From a bacterium (GTDB lineage Bacteria; Bacteroidota; Bacteroidia; NS11-12g; UBA955): a stretch of DNA of 64,000 bases. A program made the position numbers and the translations under genes. The notes below the pieces were generated by a model. That model was not told the origin of the DNA, made no database searches, and saw only the letters and a list, made by a program, of their open reading frames with translations. The stretch lies in assembly GCA_029945665.1 (NCBI GenBank), contig JAQSCZ010000109.1, positions 1 through 64,000 on the forward strand. Reading direction: 5' to 3'. Positions 26,094 through 37,899 of the stretch are shown here, one piece after another (position 1 is the first letter of the stretch; each line of letters begins with the position of its first letter).

Positions 26094-29000
26094 ATGAAAA
26101 AATAAAACTTACCAGTCTCCTTTTATTCTTGATTATGGTAATAAGTTCTGAACTTTCAGGACAGGGAAATAAATTGAGTATACAAATTACACCTCCTAAA
26201 AATATTAGTATCTGTGGTCTTAATGATACGGCCACAATTCAAGTTTACAACATTTCAGTTGGTACCATTTCCGGCATCGCTGTAACCCTTAATCTGCCAC
26301 CAGGAACCTTCTACATAAAAGGCACTGTCAACGGCACTGGCATAGCCGAAAGCAATATCAGCAACCTCAATCAACCGGTATTCAGTGCGCCGAATTTAAG
26401 CATAGCCTCGAATTTTTATTTTAGAGTATCGCTTACTACGGCCTGTGGCTTATATAACTACATTAGCGGCAACAATTCTCCAACCATCAATTCGCGTATC
26501 GACTATTCTGGTAATTACGATGTTGGCAGTTCACTACCATTCTCTGCAAAGGTCCCTTCAATTCTTATTTCTAGCATTACCAATCAAAGTTATACAGGCA
26601 ATGTTGGCGATGTATTTGCTAGAAATATAACGATTGGCAACTACGGCAAAGGGCCGCTTCGTTCGCTCACCCTGAGGAGAATCAATGGTAAAGATCTCAA
26701 AACATTTGCTGTTAACAAAGGCACCAATAAATTTAGTGGCGATACCATTACCACTGTTTTTGGCACTGCCGATTTTAAAAAAATTGGCAACCTCGATACC
26801 TTTCTCGATCAAAACGAAACCATTGTATTAACCGATACGAGCCGTGTAATTGCTTGCAAATATTTAACCACCAACTATGAATTATATTGGGGCTGCCAAG
26901 GTAGCAGTTGTCAAATTGTAAAAAACTCGGGCATTGTTTTAATGAGTGCCCTAAGTCCGAACATTGTAACCCTGCCCACTCCTGCTTACCCTGTTTGTTA
27001 CTATAACCAAATTAACAATCAGTTGTTGAGGATAACCAACAATGGGCAAAAGCCCGCATTTAATACCCGTGTGGCAATCGACCAAGGCTATTTCTACAAC
27101 TTATCGAGTTTAGATACCAACGGACTACAAATAAAAAAAGGTTGGAAAGGCACTTGGACCAAACCCATCATCGATAGTTTCGGATTGAACTATGCCTCAG
27201 GCGTGCATGTTTGCCTAGGCTCCAATCCGATAGGCTCCTTCAGAATAAAGCTGGGAACCATTAATCCCAAAGACACCTTTTACATCAGTTTTAAAAACTT
27301 TACCTGTCAACCAACATCATGTAATAACTTTTATTATACAAACAGTTGGATGTATTCAACTGAATATTACGACCAGTGCAATAACAAACAATATATTCCA
27401 ATGGTTTGGGCCAAGTATTACGACTATACCGGCGCTGTTGCTTCTGCTTTTACACCAACTGATTTGGTAGATAAACAAAAAGGAGAATTTAGACATTTGT
27501 TTACCTATTTCTATACCTTAAATTTAGATGCAACTGCTGCTTACGAATTCAGTTTGATATTACCCAAAGGACTTTCACATAGTTTGAATAAGAATGAATT
27601 TTATTTCAACAATGCCAACTTAACGTCTACTTGGAAACCAGATTCAATGCGCATGAGTGGAGATACTGTGACGGGTTATTTTTCAAAAAAACCATTTGAT
27701 TTAGCGAATGCCGAACTGATCTATTACCTTACCGCAGACTGTTCAGTGGCAGGGTCTAATGGCAATAAAAACATTCAATTGAATATTCGGTACCTTACTA
27801 GCAAAAGCTGTACATCAAAAGAATGGATTAATCTGTATTGCTATACCATGTCCATTAAAATTCACTGCATTAATTCTTGTGCCCAAGGCATGAAGTTTAA
27901 TTATTTTAGTGTTCAGCGAACATCTTATGGAGCACCAGATAACAATAACGATGGCGCGGCAGACGGCACAGGAAAAATAGACTTACTAAAAATTCGCGAA
28001 GAGCGCGCCATGGTTGGCGATACCATCGAGGCCTATTACATTGGCAAAGTATTGCGACCAAAAGGAACTGCTGTCAGTTGGAAGTATTTATATGTAGAAA
28101 GTAATATTGTTTATGGCTCCTTGCTAGATGTGGTGAGCGCCGATGTGGTTGTTTATCGAAGTGGTACAAAAAAAATAATGAGTTGCAATACTGTTAAATA
28201 CAAAAAAACAGTCACCGGCGTAAATGCTTTATTTAAATTCGATTTAAGTGTCGACTCTGTAGCCCATTGTGTAGCTTCTGGATTCGATTATAAAAACACA
28301 GACAGTGTTAGGCTCCTAGTTAAATACAAATTGACAAATAATATTGGGCTCTATTCTTACACCACACAATTTGCCAATTCATTTTACACCAGTGATATTA
28401 GTAAACCGACTCAAGCAAAAAATAAATTTCAATGCGATACCTTCTCAGGTCAATTAATTTTAACGGGCTATCAATTCCTCAATTGTTGTCCAGACAACTA
28501 CGTTATTAATAGCTGTTCTCCTATTAATATTTCACAAAGTTTTTATTTGGGTATTGGCTCAAATTCAGCTTACGCTGGCAACAATTATTTTCCTTTTGAA
28601 TACCGCAATTTTGCACGACTTAAAGAAATAGTGATGGATTTGCCAGCAGGGTTCAAACTAAACTCACTGCAGTTGGGACAATATCGAACCACTGGTTCAA
28701 ATGCGTATGTTTTAGAAACCAAAGACTCGGTCAAATGGGTTTATAAAAACGGCAAGTACAGCTTCGAAACTTCTAAATATTATAAAGACTCCGCCAAGGG
28801 TAAGTTTGGCTTAAGCGATGATGCTTTTCAGGGATATTTATATGCCAATATTACACCTAGTTGTGAATTACCGCCTGGGGTTTATCAACCCATTAAATAT
28901 GATTTTATTTTCGAAAAAAGAGGCACGCTAGGCAGTGGCTACGACACCGTTAACTCTGCTACATCGCCCAATTATTACGGCAACGATCAAATTATTTATA

Positions 29001-32000
29001 ACAAACCAAACTATTCAATAAAACCATCCATCCCTGTAAACTATGCTTCAAAAGATACAGCGGAATGGGAGATTAATTACACCAACTCTTCTGCTACCTT
29101 TTCTTCTGTTAACAGTTGGTTCTCTCCTGATAATTCTGGCTCCATAAAAATTATAGACATACGCGATGTGGGTCCTGATACATCATTAAAAAAAGTAAAT
29201 GATATTTACAAAGCTGGCATTGTGCCGTTTGGTGTTTCAAGGAAATTTAAAGTTAAAGCCATTTACAATTCATGTAAAAAAGACAGTGTAATTTTATACT
29301 CTGGATGGAATTGCACAGACTACCCAAAAGACCTAAACACCTATACTTGTTCACCTGAAAAAACGGTATTGTACCTGGAACCTCAAAATACCCAATTTCA
29401 AGTAAGTATTAGCGATTCAATTACAACAGCCGACTTATGCGCACAATCACCTTATTATTATTTATTAGAAAACATTGGCGCAACCAATGCATACAATACC
29501 AAAGCACAACTAACATTGCCAGTTGGCATGCAAGTTGTTTCAGGCAAAAGCTATGTAAAACATCCTTCAAATGGCACATGGGCCGCATTACCAGCTCCTA
29601 AATTGGCAAGCGGCACAACCTATGAATGGGACTTGTCCACCTTAGTGAGTAGCTTGGCACAAGGATTCAAAGGCATCACTGATATAACGCGCAATAAAAT
29701 AGAAATTAAATTTTATGTAAAAACGGATTGTTATTATTCATCGGGCAACTACATAAGGGCTGGTGCAGCTGCCAACATTAAATGTGGCGACAAAGTTTTG
29801 GTTTTCCCTGCCATTAGCAACCCTCTCAATATAACAGGTGTAACCAAACCTTATTACTCCTTATTAAAAGTTAGTGCAGACACAATTTTCCCTTGCGAAA
29901 AAGCAAGCAAGGTTCGCGTAAAAATAATTAATTTAGGTCCTAGTAAAACAGGTATCGAAGATAAATACCAGGCCATTTTATTAAGCGGTATGAATTACGA
30001 TTCAACCTTGTATACTGCCATACGCAATGCACCCAATAATTCGCTTACAAAAACACGCAATATCAATGGTGCAACAGAGGTAGAGTTTAGCTTAAACAGT
30101 GGCATATCGCCCGGAGATAGTATAGAATTTGAAATGGGTTATACCAGCGACAATAGACTTTTAAGTTGTGGCACCGCCGACTTCTACAGCCAAGCAGCTG
30201 TTAAACAAGAAGTAATTTGTGTAGCCGATAATTCTAAATGTAAAATCAATGTGGTAACAGGCAATTTATTATTGCGAATTCCTGTTGTGAAAGGCGAGCT
30301 TAGTGTTTCGAATATTAAAACAAGTTTACAAAGCATGAGTGCCGATTCAGAAACACTCAATGTCTCATACGTGTTAAAAAACATAGGCCAAAACATCGTA
30401 GCATCGAAAACAACCAAATTGGCTTTTTATTACGATAAAAATAATTCAGGAACAGTTGATCCTGGAGATTTTTTGGTAAAAAATTACAGCATTAACAATG
30501 CCATAAAAAAAGGCGCAACTTTAAGTATAAATAGCAATATAACTATTAAAGCAGGATACTCATGTGCATTGTTCATGGTTATAGACAGTTCTTCTTGTTC
30601 TTGTAGTTTCAATCAATATAGATTACCGATACCTGGTTTACAAAACGCCGGTAATGATCTTTCATTTTGCAGCAAGGCACCCAATAGTTTGGGCATAACC
30701 AAAGTCAATGGTTTTACTTATACATGGCAGCCAGCCATCGATTTAAACAACGATACCTTGGCCCAACCCAGTATTGTTTTTGAAAACATTGGAAATGCCA
30801 AAGTTACCAAACGATTTATTTTGACCACCAAACGCTTAACATGTTCGAGCCGCGACACGGTCTTTGCTACCATTTATCAGTTACCTAAAATAAAATTAAT
30901 ACAAAAAGACACCATGGTTTGTCGTGGCCAGAAAGTTACACTTAAAGCGGTGGCGAGCAATGGCACAGGACTTATTAAGACAATTTGGTATCCGAAATTG
31001 CAAGTAGTAGATAGTACCAAAGCCACAACAGTTAGTACCACCATTAATACCACACGTTATAAGATTACTATTTCCGATTCATTTATTTGCAAGGCCAACG
31101 ATTCACTTTTAATTACCACCAAGCCTTATCCAAAATCTAATTTTACATACCAATCGGTATGTTTTGGCGATACTGTATGGCTTAAAGATTCAAGTACAAT
31201 AGCCCAAGACTCAATTTTATCAAACCGATGGACCAAAGGCAGCACGGATACGTTAAACACGAAATCATGGTTTGTATTGGTGCCAGCTTCGCTTACTACC
31301 AGTGTTAAATTAGTGTCCGAAAGTCCATTTAAATGCAAAGATACCATCGTCAAAACTGTTACTGTAAAACCAATACCTAAAGCCAATTTTACACTTAAAA
31401 ATATTTGCCTTTATGACAGTGCTAGTTTTATTAATACATCTTCCATTGCATCGGGTACTATTACAAATTACGACTGGCAATTTGGAGATTTAAAAACAGG
31501 AAGTGGCAAAGACCTAAAGCACAAGTATTCACAAGCCGATACTTGGAATGTAAAATTACAAATTAGAAGTTCATTCAATTGTACCGATACCATTACAAAA
31601 AGCATCACTGTTAACAATATACCAATCGCCAACTTTGGTGTGACGGATGTTTGCTATGGTGATAGCTCAAAGTTTGTCAATTTAAGTAGCATCACAAATG
31701 ACTCGATAGTAAATTACGATTGGACCTTCGGTAACGGCGTGATTTCAGATAGCCTTCATCCTATAATTAAGTATACCAATGCGCTCACTTATACCGTGTC
31801 ATTAAAAGTGAATTCAGCATTTGGCTGTAAAGACAGTGTAACTAAAACAACCACAGTGAACCCTTTGCCCCTGCCTAAAATTTTAACAGACACCGTATGT
31901 GAAGGCCAAGTGAATACATTCACAGAAAAAACAAGCATAGCCAAAGGCAGTATAGCCAGTCGATTGTGGCGAATAAGCGATGGTGCTACTTCTACCAATG

Positions 32001-33364
32001 CAAATTTCTCTCATCAATTTTCTATGGGTGACACTTTTTATGTACAATATAAAGCAGTTTCCAACAAAGGTTGTATCGATTCAACAACTGGCTTTGCGAT
32101 GGCTCACCCTCGATTAAAACCCAACATTCAACAAACAAACAATTGCTTAGGGGATACCTCTTATTTCAGAGATTTAAGTACTGGAATAAATACAACAATT
32201 GCTACTTGGAAATGGAATCTTGGTCTTGTAGATTCATCAAGTATACAACATCCGCAATTGGTATTTACTGCACCTGGAACTTACAACATCCGTTTAAAAA
32301 TAAGCAGTTCAGATGGCTGTGTCTATGACACCTTTGGTTCACAAACCATTTATCCATTGCCTGTGATGGGCATTGCGAATACGAATATTTGCAGGGATAA
32401 TCAGTTCGATTTTCAAGCAAATAATAATATTATGAGTGGTACTATCGATTCACTATTGTGGAATTTTGATGACGGTACTTTTAGTAATCAAGCCATCATA
32501 AAACATGTGTTCCCTAAAGCTGGTGCATACAATGTAAAAATTATTGGCATTAGTAATTTTGGATGCAAGGATTCAGTTACGCAGCTTATTAATAGCTATC
32601 CGCCAGTAATAGTTGCATTCAAAAGTGATAGTTTATGCGCTGGAATCCCAACCCAATTTACAGATTTATGCAATGCTCCCAATGCCACAATTACCCAATA
32701 CAATTGGGACATGGGCGACAATAGAACAGAATCAATAGCGAATCCTCTGCACTTATACAGTCAAGCTGGTTTATACAAAGTAAATTTAGAAATTACCACC
32801 AGTTATAATTGCAGTTACGACACTTTTGGTTATACCCGCATATATCCAGTGCCCACTTCTATTTTCCGAACCAATCCGAATGAAGTCTTAATAACCAATC
32901 CTGTGATTCAATTTAGAGATTCGAGTATAGGGGCCGATTCAATTCGCTATTACATGGGTGATGGTAATTATAGATCTTCACCATTATTTAAATATAACTA
33001 TCCAGACAGTGGTGTATTTAGAGTAAAGCATTGGGCCACCAATCGCTTTGGTTGCATTGATTCGAGTGAGAAAGACATTGTGGTGCAGTTTACTTTAACG
33101 TTTTACTTACCAACGGCATTCACCCCTAATGACAACGACATTAATGAAACCTTAAAACCCGATGGTATAGGCATAGCCAAATACGAAATGAATGTATTCA
33201 ACCGCTGGGGTGAGCTTATATACAAGACCCAAGACAGCAAGCCATGGGATGGCAAATATCAAAATGAATTCGTGCAAGATGGTATTTACACAGTTGTTTA
33301 CAAGGTCTATGATTATAAAGGCTTTATTTACCACTACAAAAACTTGGTAACTTTAATTCGATAA
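26094..33364 (+). CDS. Giant secreted PKD-repeat protein with T9SS type B domain
   Basis: About 2,420-residue surface protein. Residues to about 1,680 are beta-rich, probably Ig-like/DUF11-like repeats. Roughly eight PKD domains follow (about 1690-2340; NYDWQFGD, YDWTFGNG, LLWNFDDG, YNWDMGDN, YYMGDG). The C-terminus (about 2345-end, FYLPTAFTPNDNDINE through NRWGELIY and PWDGKY) is a T9SS type B/gliding-associated domain. Oddity: the ATG at 26094 is followed by six A and a stop. One more A would give a perfect signal peptide beginning MKKIKLTSLLLF. The only other in-frame starts are a TTG at 26060, upstream of the transcription start, and an ATG at 26135 inside the signal. Likely role: adhesion or gliding. 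Confidence 0.88.
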
Positions 33365-33396
33365 CCGCATTTAAATTTAAAAATATTTTTTAAACC

Positions 33397-34131
33397 ATGT
33401 CTTATAAAATTCAACTATTGGCTTTTTTTTTATTGGTATCTTCAATTTCATTTGCCAAGGTTTATGAAACAAAAAGTAGCGGCGCTTACACCGATTCATT
33501 TACATGGATGAACAACGAAGCACCTCCTTTACAATGTCATGATACCCTTATTATTAAAAATTTTGTTGAACTAAGAAATAACTTAATTCTAAACAGTGGT
33601 GCTTATTTAAAAATAGATAGCATAGGCCGATTGTGCGGCCATCACACCACTTTGGTAGCGAGCAAAGCATATCTCCTATGTCTAGGCGTATTGCAATTAG
33701 ATTCTTTGCAAGTATTTGGAGGCGTTGTAGATATAAAAGGCAAGGGCCAGGGCGTATTTACAGAATCTGTTATTTTAAAAGTGGGTGGTGCAAAAATGAC
33801 TGTAAGTCAAGGTGGAAGAATGGCCGTAGGATCATGGTTTGAATGTAGAAATCCACAGCAAGATTCCAAAATTGATAGGTTAACTAAGTCGGCCCTATTC
33901 TCATTTTACCCAAATCCTGTAAGTGAGAATGCCCATTTTACATTTAAGAATTCAGACTTAAACCAAGTGCTTTGCATTCGCGATATCAATGGCAGGCTCG
34001 TATATCAAACAGCAATTGAGGCGCCTGTGGTATGGCTAAATTTTGCGGAATTTAAAAATGGTATATACTTCGCGCAACTTGTTTCAAATTTTCAAATATT
34101 AGAAAGCAAGGTCTTCCTTATTTCGCACTAA
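33397..34131 (+). CDS. Secreted protein with T9SS type A sorting domain
   Basis: 244 residues: signal peptide MSYKIQLLAFFLLVSSISFA, then a beta-helix-like region (residues 25-150) with repeated I/V-x-G steps (LILNSGAYLKID, LQVFGGVVDIKGKG). A type A sorting domain follows from about 168 (FSFYPNPVSENAHF). It lies 32 bp after the giant PKD gene and is probably co-transcribed, so it may be a partner or co-displayed cargo. The 3' end overlaps the convergent DUF2279 gene by 4 bp (both stops within CTAA). Confidence 0.85.
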   Translation: MSYKIQLLAFFLLVSSISFAKVYETKSSGAYTDSFTWMNNEAPPLQCHDTLIIKNFVELRNNLILNSGAYLKIDSIGRLCGHHTTLVASKAYLLCLGVLQLDSLQVFGGVVDIKGKGQGVFTESVILKVGGAKMTVSQGGRMAVGSWFECRNPQQDSKIDRLTKSALFSFYPNPVSENAHFTFKNSDLNQVLCIRDINGRLVYQTAIEAPVVWLNFAEFKNGIYFAQLVSNFQILESKVFLISH

Positions 34132-35027
34132 TAGTAAAATGGGCGAAATCGAAAATGATTAATTCGGTTGTATTCCAATGCAGGGAAAGGAATTTTCAAA
34201 ACATTTAACTGTGTTAAAATTGACTTTAAAACCTTGTGCTTGGTTTTAATTTTACTCAAATCTATATCCAGTGAAAACAGCCATTGCCGATATCGATCGA
34301 GCTGTGGCACAAATTTATAGTTGTAGTAATTGTAATTTTTAAATTCACTTAACATTCCATTCGCGCTATAGCCAACGGCTATATTTAACCAATCCGGCAA
34401 TTTTTTAATTCCCGTTATTTTGCGGGCATTGGCCGACAACCAATACGTATGCCCATTGTAATCCATAAAAAAACTCTCGAGCGGCGAAGCGCCAAGTCCT
34501 TGCGGATTAAATTTCGGGTAGGATGAAGCTGCATACGAAAATTTCATTTTAATTATTTGATCATCCCACACCGCTTGTTGTAAGGTAAATAAAGTACTTC
34601 CAAAAGTATTGGCAATCATATCTCCAGGCGAGAATCCATAACCGTCATACAGTCCGTCAAAAATCTCAATTGGAGTTTGTAAAACAAGTCCGAGCGGACC
34701 ACCATAAATCAAAGCTTTTTTTCTATTAACGCCGGCCCATCGCAAGGCTTGATATCCGATACGGCTGTAATGGTAAGCACCAAATGCATGGCCACATTTA
34801 TCGATTTGCAAATAGCCTTTGTTATCGTTGTAAAAATGAAAGGGAGCCCGCTGATGATCCTTGTACCAAACATATTGCAGGTAGGCGTTGCCTGTCAAAT
34901 AAAATCCAGATTCCAAAGCAACAACGGTTCTAAGTCTGCGTTTATTAAGGGTATCTAATTGTTGGGCATGCAATAATTGAAGACTGCCCAGTATAAAAAA
35001 AAGACACAATAGTTTTACTTTACACAT
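34128..35027 (-). CDS. DUF2279 family exported protein
   Basis: About 299 residues from the ATG at 35027, which opens into signal peptide MCKVKLLCLFFILGSLQLLHA. A longer frame to 35102 overlaps ychF and is unlikely. The YfiM/DUF2279 core is visible: QIDKCGHAFGAYHYSRIGY, GLVLQTPIEIFDGLYDGYGFSPGDMIANTFG. The C-terminal half is rich in aromatic beta-strand-like segments. Family function is unknown; an outer-membrane or periplasmic location is likely. It follows ychF by 47 bp on the same strand. Confidence 0.8.
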   Translation of the reverse strand: MCKVKLLCLFFILGSLQLLHAQQLDTLNKRRLRTVVALESGFYLTGNAYLQYVWYKDHQRAPFHFYNDNKGYLQIDKCGHAFGAYHYSRIGYQALRWAGVNRKKALIYGGPLGLVLQTPIEIFDGLYDGYGFSPGDMIANTFGSTLFTLQQAVWDDQIIKMKFSYAASSYPKFNPQGLGASPLESFFMDYNGHTYWLSANARKITGIKKLPDWLNIAVGYSANGMLSEFKNYNYYNYKFVPQLDRYRQWLFSLDIDLSKIKTKHKVLKSILTQLNVLKIPFPALEYNRINHFRFRPFYY

Positions 35028-35074
35028 AAAAAAGAGGTAAAGCAAATATAAGAAATGCTTAAGAGAAAAACACC

Positions 35075-36175
35075 CTACACATTGAAACGGAAGTGCATAC
35101 AATCGCCATCTTTAACGACGTATTCTTTGCCTTCGACACCCAATTTACCGGCTTCTTTTATGGCAACTTCGGTTTTGTATTGCACATAATCGTTGTATTT
35201 AATAACCTCGGCACGGATAAATCCTTTTTCAAAATCGGAGTGAATAACAGCGGCTGCTTGAGGAGCTTTCATACCATCTGTAATGGTCCAAGCACGCACT
35301 TCCTTTTCGCCAACGGTAAAGTAGGTAATGTAATTTAATATGCGGTAAGCCGCTTTGATTAATTTAGCAACACCACTTTCTTGCAAACCGAGATCCTCTA
35401 AGAAAACAGCGCGTTCTTCAGCATCTTCTAATTCGGCAATATCAGCTTCGGCGGCAGCACTAATAATAAGCACTTCGGCACCTTCGCCTGCAGCCATGTT
35501 TCTGATATCTTTTACCCACTGATTATCTGATTTCAAGCCGGCTTCGTCTACATTGCAAACGTATAGTACAGGCTTAGCTGTTAGTAAATTAAGATCTGCT
35601 GTTAATTCTAATTGTTCTTCTGTCAAACCTTCCATGGTTCTTGCGTTCAAACCTTTTTCAAGATGTGACTTATATTTTTCGCAAGCATCCATTATTTTGG
35701 AGGCTTCTTTATCGCCAGCTTTGGCTTGTTTTTGCACTTTATTTAACCTGGCTTCTATCGCTTCCAAATCTTTTAATTGCAACTCAGTATCTATTATTTC
35801 TTTGTCGCGTATTGGGTTAACAGAACCATCAACGTGAATTATATTGTCATTTTCGAAACAACGCAATACGTGAATAATGGCGTTGGTACTTTTAATATTA
35901 CCTAAAAATTGGTTGCCTAATCCTTCGCCTTTACTAGCGCCTTTAACCAAACCAGCAATATCTACTATTTCTACAGTAGCTGGTACAATATTTTGTGGCT
36001 TTGCTATTTCAGTTAATTTCTGAAGACGTTCGTCGGGCACTGTAATAACACCAATATTAGGTTCAATGGTACAAAAAGGAAAATTCGCCGCTTGTGCTTT
36101 GGCATTGCTAAGACAATTAAATAAGGTAGATTTTCCAACATTCGGCAAACCAACGATTCCACACTGTAAAGACAT
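35075..36175 (-). CDS. ychF: YchF/OLA1 redox-regulated ATPase
   Basis: 366-residue Obg-family P-loop protein that prefers ATP. It shows G1 GLPNVGKSTLF, switch ANFPFCTIEPNIG, G3 VDIAGLVKGASKGEGLGN, a coiled-coil insertion (about 130-200) and a C-terminal TGS domain (TYFTVGEKEVRAWTI...). It binds ribosomes and is linked to stress control. Length and motifs are standard. Confidence 0.96.
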   Translation of the reverse strand: MSLQCGIVGLPNVGKSTLFNCLSNAKAQAANFPFCTIEPNIGVITVPDERLQKLTEIAKPQNIVPATVEIVDIAGLVKGASKGEGLGNQFLGNIKSTNAIIHVLRCFENDNIIHVDGSVNPIRDKEIIDTELQLKDLEAIEARLNKVQKQAKAGDKEASKIMDACEKYKSHLEKGLNARTMEGLTEEQLELTADLNLLTAKPVLYVCNVDEAGLKSDNQWVKDIRNMAAGEGAEVLIISAAAEADIAELEDAEERAVFLEDLGLQESGVAKLIKAAYRILNYITYFTVGEKEVRAWTITDGMKAPQAAAVIHSDFEKGFIRAEVIKYNDYVQYKTEVAIKEAGKLGVEGKEYVVKDGDCMHFRFNV

Positions 36176-36280
36176 AAATTATTTTTTGATTTTTAATTTT
36201 TGATTTTTGATTGATAGCTGCAATAAATTTTTATAAATATTACTTTTAATATTTCTGCAGCATATTTTAATAAGGTAAAA

Positions 36281-37669
36281 CTAGCTCTTTGCTATTTCAC
36301 CAATATCCTTAATAATTTTCATTGTTAAGTTTCTAGCGGTTGTATCCGATTTACTTTCTGCGTAAATACGAATGATAGGTTCGGTATTGGATTTTCTTAA
36401 ATGCACCCAATCTTCATCAAAATCTATACGCACACCGTCCACTGTATTAATATCAAATTTCTTATACTTCTCTTTTATTTTTTCAAGCACATCATCCGCA
36501 TCAATATCTGGGGTTAGCTCTACTTTATTTTTGGAAATAATATAATTAGGAAAACTAGCCCTCATTGCGCTGCAACCTTTACCAGACTTAGCCAAAGAAG
36601 ATAAAAACAAGGCAATACCAACCATGGCATCTCTTCCATAATGTAATTCTGGATAAATAATACCACCATTGCCTTCACCACCGATAATGGCTTTGGTTTC
36701 TTTCATTTTTTCAACTACATTTACCTCTCCTACTGCACTGGCACTGTATTTACCACCATGCTTTTCGGTGATATCTTTCAAGGCTTTGGTAGAGGATAAA
36801 TTTGAAACTGTATTTCCTTTTTTGTTATTTTTTAAAATATAATCCGCAACAGCTACCAGGGTATATTCTTCTCCAAACATTTCACCATCTTCGCAAACCA
36901 ATGCCAAGCGATCCACATCTGGGTCAACGCAAATGCCTAGATTAGCCCTTTCACTCTTTACATTTGAAGACAATTGCGATAAATGTTCAGGCAAAGGCTC
37001 AGGATTGTGGGCAAAATTACCTGTCGGCTCGCAATTTAGTTCAACAATATTTTCAACCCCTAAGGCTCTTAATAGCATCGGCACTGCAATACCACCAGTT
37101 GAGTTTACGGCATCTACAACAATTTTATATTTCTTTTCAGTTATTGCTTCAACATCTACCAATGGCAATTTTAAAATCTCATCAATGTGTTTTTTGATGT
37201 AATCATTATCGTTCGTAAGACTACCCAAAGTATTGACTTCAGCATAAGAAAAATCATTGGCATCTGCTAACTCTAACACCTTCTCTGCCTCTTTTGCAGA
37301 AATAAATTCCCCTTTGTGATTCAGTAACTTTAAGGCATTCCATTGTTTAGGATTGTGGCTCGCTGTAAAAATGATGCCACCAGCAGCCTTTTCCATCATT
37401 ACAGCCATTTCAACTGTAGGTGTGGTGGATAAGCCAAGATCTAAAACATCAAGTCCCATGGCCATTAGCGTAGAGGACACAATATCGGATACAATTTTGC
37501 CTGAAATTCTGGCATCACGGCCGATTACTATCAGTTTACCCTTTTTAGTAGCTATCACCCACTCGCCATAGGCCGATGAGAATTTTACGATATCTACAGG
37601 GGTTAGGTTATCACTTGGTTTACCACCAATTGTTCCTCTAAAGCCTGATATTGATTTGATTAGTGTCAT
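36281..37669 (-). CDS. glmM: Phosphoglucosamine mutase-type phosphohexomutase
   Basis: 462 residues from the ATG at 37669; a longer frame to 37711 crosses the promoter. Alpha-D-phosphohexomutase motifs: catalytic Ser104 in TASHNP, metal loop DPDVDRL, sugar loop GEGNGG, phosphate site RKSNTEPIIRIYAE. In Bacteroidota this type is annotated GlmM, making glucosamine-1-phosphate for peptidoglycan and LPS; phosphomannomutase activity is possible. Confidence 0.9.
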   Translation of the reverse strand: MTLIKSISGFRGTIGGKPSDNLTPVDIVKFSSAYGEWVIATKKGKLIVIGRDARISGKIVSDIVSSTLMAMGLDVLDLGLSTTPTVEMAVMMEKAAGGIIFTASHNPKQWNALKLLNHKGEFISAKEAEKVLELADANDFSYAEVNTLGSLTNDNDYIKKHIDEILKLPLVDVEAITEKKYKIVVDAVNSTGGIAVPMLLRALGVENIVELNCEPTGNFAHNPEPLPEHLSQLSSNVKSERANLGICVDPDVDRLALVCEDGEMFGEEYTLVAVADYILKNNKKGNTVSNLSSTKALKDITEKHGGKYSASAVGEVNVVEKMKETKAIIGGEGNGGIIYPELHYGRDAMVGIALFLSSLAKSGKGCSAMRASFPNYIISKNKVELTPDIDADDVLEKIKEKYKKFDINTVDGVRIDFDEDWVHLRKSNTEPIIRIYAESKSDTTARNLTMKIIKDIGEIAKS

Positions 37670-37688
37670 AGTTTGAGAAAAAAGAGTG

Positions 37689-37696
37689 CAAAAATA
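37689..37696 (-). promoter_or_regulatory. -7 box for glmM
   Basis: TATTTTTG on the minus strand, followed by CACTC, 19 bases before the ATG at 37669. Confidence 0.6.
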
Positions 37697-37899
37697 CTCA
37701 TTTTTTATCAATAATCACCATAGTTTCTTAACATTAATTAACGAAAAAAAATAACCCTATTAAATCGACCCAAATGCTAGTGTTTACGGCATTCTTTTAA
37801 CTATCTACCGGTTGGTGAAAATTACAAAAACTTAGAGGTATCTAGGCCATTTTCATTAAAAAAATCGCAAACGGATGCATGTTAAACTGAAAAGCTTGA

